The notes under the pieces were generated by a model that worked only from the letters and a program-made list of their open reading frames with translations, was not told where the DNA came from and searched no databases. A program made the translations under genes and the position numbers. This document shows positions 59,419 to 64,000 of a DNA stretch of 64,000 nucleotides, piece by piece (position 1 is the first letter of the stretch; the number at the start of each line of letters is the position of its first letter). Source of the DNA: Utricularia gibba (Eukaryota; Streptophyta; Magnoliopsida; Lamiales; Lentibulariaceae); assembly GCA_002189035.1 (NCBI GenBank), contig NEEC01000012.1:2294001-2358000 (forward strand), read 5' to 3'.

Positions 59419-61290
59419 AAATCATTTAGATTTCGTAGACTTGTTTGTTCATCTGCAATCCTGTATCAACAGATCTTGAGTGCCACTTGATGAATATGGC
59501 TGTGAATTTTTAGTGACTGATCTTACTTCTTCAGGAACTAAGTATACATAGTTTTGTTGATCCTTCTGATGGCTGTCATCTGTTATATCCGAGTCCCTCT
59601 TAACATTACCTGATGGCATGCTTTAAATGATCATAGCAACGTACATACAGGCTTAGAGTTGGTGTGCTTGCTCGATTTCCTAATGAAGAAAATTGAATGT
59701 GTTTGACTTGGCCAACTAAAGTGCATGCACAAGGGCAATGAGTTTGAAAACGAATTTCTGGAAAAAAATTTGCTGCTGCATGCTGTCATTTTTGAAATTT
59801 CTGCATAGTTGAGAACCAACCACTAAATTCTAAAACACCAAGTGAGTCAAAAGATTTCAGGCATATCGTTAACCAAACCACAGGATTGCTGGAACTCTCT
59901 GAAAAGAGAAGCCATGAGTAAATCCGGAGTGGTTATGTAAAACATTTAACAGGGCAGCTTGAGGTGATGAAGATGCTGGTAGCATCCTCTCGCAATGTTG
60001 AATCAAACGTTGCAATGAAAATTCCAATTCATTGCATGTGATGAATCATTTACTGTAGGAAATTCGATGCAAATTTCAGTCTGTTAAAACAATTATGTTG
60101 CTGAGGAATTAAATCACTGAAACAACAGAAACTATTCTTTGATCCCCTTTGGCGCACACAGATTAGATTCATTTAAAAACCGGAGAGCTTCAAAGCAGTG
60201 CATTCCGACAACGCAAACTGAACACAACAGTTTTCATTAATGAAGTTGCTTACGCAGAGATGTGCATATGCAGAACTAACTGTATCAGTGGTCCACATTA
60301 AGGAATGAGGTAACACAGAAGCCCATCTCCCCTACTTGGTTTCATCTTTTAAACCTACGCCACAGAGAAAAGAGCACATCTCTCAAATCAATCTCCATTT
60401 GCAAAATGCATTCCAATTCATAGAGATCGAATTGACACACCAAAAGAGCACACAGAATTAACGGGAAATAAGTTCAAGTCAAGCAACATCAAAATACCAA
60501 ATGCTCATTCTACAAATACACAAATTGGGTTTCCCCAAGATAGCAGAAGAGAAGAAAGAAAATCAACAGTGAAATTTCCTGTAATTCAGTGGAGAAAAAA
60601 AAAAGAAGTGGTCCAGCAAGAATGATAAAAGCAACTCTTCGAAATCACCTAGCAACGCTGAATTGTCACTGTGGGAAACCAAATTGAGATCACTGGGCGG
60701 GATCTTGATCATACAAAGCTCCCTGCTGTGGATTCAACCTATTCTCGTACGCCTCCACCATCCGAGAGATATCTGCGTAGAGAACATTAGAGGCAATGCA
60801 CACTTACAGAAAGAGTATATTCTCTTTCTCCCGCACGGGTTGTCAATGCTTTTGATACATTTTTCTGTGTACTTTTAAGAAGTTATCAGATACTGTAAGA
60901 TAATAGAGACCAGAAACTTTTCCTCCGTAGTCGACATTGTGAGCTTTTGCCCTTGGGACATGAGGTTTTCCAGTAAACTTACACTTGGAATTCTTGTTAC
61001 TGCGCAAGGCGAAAACTTATTCGTGACAACAAAATTACGATTGAAAGTTCGAAATTGTCACATAATGAACTTCTATAAGCCAAAAACTCATACTGTGTCA
61101 AAGGAAGCATGACATGTTTCGCACATGCAAAAGAAAACATGAACAGCGGTGGAATGAAAAGAAAACAAAAGATATGCCGGGGTGAAGAGAGACAAGAAAA
61201 TGTGATTCATAGGCATTAGTGTGTGTTCACATGCATAACTCAAATTCCGTTGCAGTAAAAGAAAGACAAAGACCAACTAAATGGAGAACA
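59419..61290. other. Intergenic sequence with a possible orphan exon
   Basis: bZIP 3' UTR to about 59640. Bases 59640-60650 show nothing recognisable. A coding-like piece lies at 60690-60772 (separate entry). Bases 61090-61290 are likely UBC22 3' UTR. Confidence 0.45.
60690..60772 (-). other. Possible terminal exon of an unidentified minus-strand gene
   Basis: Reading minus, an acceptor (ACGCAG) at 60774-60773 is followed by a frame ISRMVEAYENRLNPQQGALY, then seven residues and a TGA at 60692-60690. The composition is strongly protein-like. I could not find a preceding exon with matching phase between here and UBC22. It may be a chance frame or part of a gene I could not assemble. Confidence 0.3.
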
Positions 61291-62708
61291 TCACAATCTC
61301 TTCAAGCTTTTCTTTCTTGAATCGATCTTCTTTTTGTCCGCTGGAACTTTAGGTAATCCTGTTTCCTTCCTTACCACCAATGAAGCAGCCTTAGATTCGG
61401 TTACTCCCACCTCAGGTGCACTGCCAAGGTTGTCTTGGCCATTTTCTGTTTTCGGAGCCAAGGGAGAAGGTAATGGTGTTGCAGCTGCAGCGTTTTTTGC
61501 ATCAACGCACTTGGATGAAGTGTTCGTCTGCTCTGTCTGTAAAGCAGTAGTTGAATCTGAGATAACCTCTGTTTTGAGTTTTGGCTTTGCCTTGACGGCA
61601 TGTATTCCTGTGTACAGCCTGCACATTTATATCAAAGAACAAGCTGCTGAACCCTTGTTCATATTCTAGACAAAAATTCGAAATGTCAAGCATAAATAAA
61701 AAAAAACCAACACCATCCCATTGCATAACAATCCACACATTTTTGCATATGATCCTTAGAAGTCAGGTCTTACCTAGCATGTCTTGAATACTCATCATAA
61801 TTATCGAGCAGCATCTTGCCAGCCTGCTCATTGAGAGCAGATTCAGGAAATGGTTCGATAAGTAAGCATCTGATAACCTGTGCATCAAGCAATGCACAAG
61901 AAAATGCTTAACAGTACCAAGAGTGGTCATACTGAACAACATGTTACTTGCAGATAAAGGTTAGCAACCTGAAAATACTTACTGTTAGAACATGGCGCAA
62001 TCCAAGAGTCGGGTTCCAATCTTTCTTTAATGCATTCACACAAATCTCACCATTGGTAGAGATGTTTGGATGGAAGATTTTAGTCAGGAAAAAACCTGAA
62101 AATATATTTCTAAGCGAGTTAAAAATGGATGCAAGATTCCAAGTAGCTCACTCAGTACAGGGAGCCAAAATTGATTTTGCGGAATTCAAATTTAAACTAC
62201 TGGTTTCTTTACCCTTCGGAGGTGATTGAGGAAAATCATGGGACAGAGTTAATTTCATTCGGAAGATGCCATTTTCATAGGGGGTCCCAGCTGCAGGAAC
62301 TCAGACTCTATCAGTAAAAAAATTCAACCCGTTAGAAAGAAACGGTGACTAAGCTTGAAAAGAGACTACCTGGGCCTTCAATGTCGGCATAAATGATGGA
62401 GAAGTTATCCTCATTTATGCGTACTTTGATGCCTTCAGGTGGGACTTCATTGAGATTCTTTAGTTCCTTTGCCAGTTGCTTAACAACATTAGGAGGAAGA
62501 TTCTCATTCGCTGCCTACATGGGCAATTTCAAGACATTAGATTCTGATTATTTAAGGCTTTTTTTCTAACCTCTAGGAGATAAATATCCAAGCACCGTTT
62601 CAACTGGTCCTAAAGTATCGGTCTTTGAATGACTATTGAATTATAATTGAACAATGCATATGCTAAAGAGAAAAGTGTCGATGCAGGATGAAACTATAGT
62701 ATTACCAT
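61291..62708 (-). CDS. UBC22: Ubiquitin-conjugating enzyme E2, UBC22 (UBE2S-like)
   Basis: It transfers ubiquitin, likely building Lys-11 chains like human UBE2S; plant UBC22 acts in ovule development and cell-cycle progression. Exons: 62708-62706 (ATG only, provisional), 62514-62370, 62290-62213, 62095-61983, 61877-61774, 61618-61291; 256 residues. The UBC fold is clear: [56 protein letters not shown] with catalytic Cys-94, and [12 protein letters not shown]. The C-terminal extension ends in a Lys-rich [14 protein letters not shown], as in Arabidopsis UBC22. The exon at 62514 starts with AANENLPP, so the start Met must come from an upstream exon; CCATG followed by GTAATA at 62708 fits, but a longer upstream exon is possible. 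Confidence 0.92.
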
Positions 62709-64000
62709 GGAGCAGGTTGTCAGAAACCACAAGATGATTTCTTGACTATCTGAACAGAGATGAATATTCCAAATGCCCAATGATATTAAAATTGAAGACT
62801 ATGGGGTCACAAATCCACAAAACTGCAAGACAGTATAACAGGAATTATAAACAAGAAAACAGAAAGAAGTTTTCGAAGGAGGATATTATCATAAACTTCT
62901 GGAAAGCAACTTTTAGAGAAATCTATGATAAGGAGATTTTATCAAAATAGGTCAACATATGAAAGCCAAAAACTGGGGTCACCACAATATCAATCGTTTA
63001 ACAAAAGTAACAGCTAATAAAAGGAGAATCTAAGCGCACATATTCCATCCTGGGAATGAATAAAAGAAGATCTTTCAAGTTCAGAGAACCCCTCAGCCAA
63101 AACAAACCAGCTAATGTCGAACTTTAAAAAAATATTTTTTTTTCCTAAAATGCGACGCGATCATGAAAATTAAAACCAATATGCGTCACAGCACACTCAG
63201 GATACAGAAGCTGGTAGCACAAAACTGCCCAGATTCTACAAAAACCTTGCAGGACGTTCCGAAGTGCCAACAACACAACGCAGAAACCAGAAGGAGAAAG
63301 AACAAATCCAGAAGAAACTCCAGAACGTCACCCAATACTGATCTGAAAACTTGCAAGACGGAGGCGGCTCCGGTACCTGCGCTCCCCAATTCGCCTCAAA
63401 ATGGAATTCAGATACACTTTACAGCATTCTATCCACCAAGACAGAGAATGTGGGGAGAGATACGATACGTCTTCAAATCGCATGTATTGACCGGGATAAA
63501 AGACGGACGGAGACCTAGACATTGATATGCCCACTCCGATCTTACCGTTACACCCACATCCGCATCCAGAACGCTGTCGGCAATTCAAAAATCAAATTCC
63601 ATACAAAAAAGGGAAAAAATCACAATTCTAAAAAATAAAGACCTTCTTATCCAAGAAAGTTCAACCGAAAATTGCTCATTAAATAAAAAAGCTGAAATGA
63701 GATTAATTTATATAAAAAATATTTTAAAGTATGTATTTCACCATAATAAATGATTAAATAAAAGATACCTAATTAAAATGTAATGATTCATTATTTTTTA
63801 TATGATATTATTTATTTTGAATATTCAATCTTCATAATTTCTCGATTTTCCAAAAAAAAGATATCGTGCAAAATAAGAGAATATATCTATATAAATTGTA
63901 TTTTTTTCTATCTGTAATTGATGTAAAATTTGCTCAATATACTCCCACCTTTCTTTGGGGATTCTTCTGACCCTTCTTGTAAACTCAAATTATTGGTTGA
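62709..64000. other. UBC22 upstream region
   Basis: It contains the UBC22 5' leader and promoter, probably with a 5' UTR intron: donor-like GTACCG near 63376 and GTAAGA near 63545 on the minus strand. The last 400 bases are AT-rich. The plus-strand frame at 63163-63525 overlaps this leader and is not called. Confidence 0.4.

Noticed and set aside
63163-63525. 120-codon plus-strand frame
   Set aside because: Overlaps the UBC22 leader, has no domain and a low-complexity basic composition.
1-64000. A new multi-gene system, gene cluster or CRISPR-like array
   Set aside because: All confidently read genes belong to known plant families with unrelated roles, and no regular spaced repeats are present.

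Overview
The window is nuclear DNA from a flowering plant. Nearly every gene is split by short GT-AG introns, the spaces between genes are very AT-rich, and the proteins belong to plant-only or plant-expanded families: CDPK, SMAX1/SMXL, group-A bZIP, RLCK-VI, gamma-glutamyl peptidase, MOS1 and MPS1/PRD2. I cannot name the species. There are no CRISPR arrays, operons or rRNA genes, and I found no convincing tRNA or miRNA gene.

Layout. 1-0.5 kb: 3' end of an unrecognised plus-strand gene. 1.2-3.9 kb: calcium-dependent protein kinase (minus). 5.9-8.2 kb: small RING-H2 gene (plus) between coding-like remnants. 8.5-9.8 kb: DCC-family thiol-disulfide oxidoreductase (minus). 10.6-16.3 kb: MOS1-like BAT2-domain gene (minus), divergent from dCMP deaminase (plus, 17.5-19.3 kb). 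20.0-22.7 kb: LAMMER kinase AFC2 (minus), head-to-head with the meiotic gene MPS1/PRD2 (plus, 23.0-26.5 kb); only 290 bp separate their start codons. 26.9-28.3 kb: gamma-glutamyl peptidase (minus). 29.7-33.0 kb: SMAX1 (minus). 33-43 kb: gene-poor, AT-rich block with a fold-back element, a TRIM-like repeat and microsatellites. 43.2-44.9 kb: MATE transporter. 49.5-51.6 kb: RLCK-VI kinase. 53.1-54.6 kb: monoacylglycerol-lipase-like hydrolase. 55.3-56.0 kb: small plastid-type membrane protein. 58.1-59.4 kb: ABI5/AREB3-type bZIP. 61.3-62.7 kb: E2 enzyme UBC22 (minus).

Exon structures were worked out by hand from splice sites, reading-frame continuity and remembered family sequence. Thirteen multi-exon models close with every intron phase consistent. 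Two otherwise intact genes, MOS1 and the gamma-glutamyl peptidase, each lack exactly one nucleotide, which could be assembly error or a genuine lesion.

The genes do not form one pathway. Several sit in ABA, karrikin/strigolactone, calcium or immune signalling (CDPK, SMAX1, bZIP, RLCK-VI, MOS1), but this looks like ordinary plant gene mixing and not a cluster. I found no new multi-gene system. The most unusual items are the AFC2/MPS1 bidirectional promoter, the two single-base frameshifts, a GC-AG intron in MPS1, a MITE in a CDPK intron, a long fold-back repeat and a dispersed TRIM-like repeat family.
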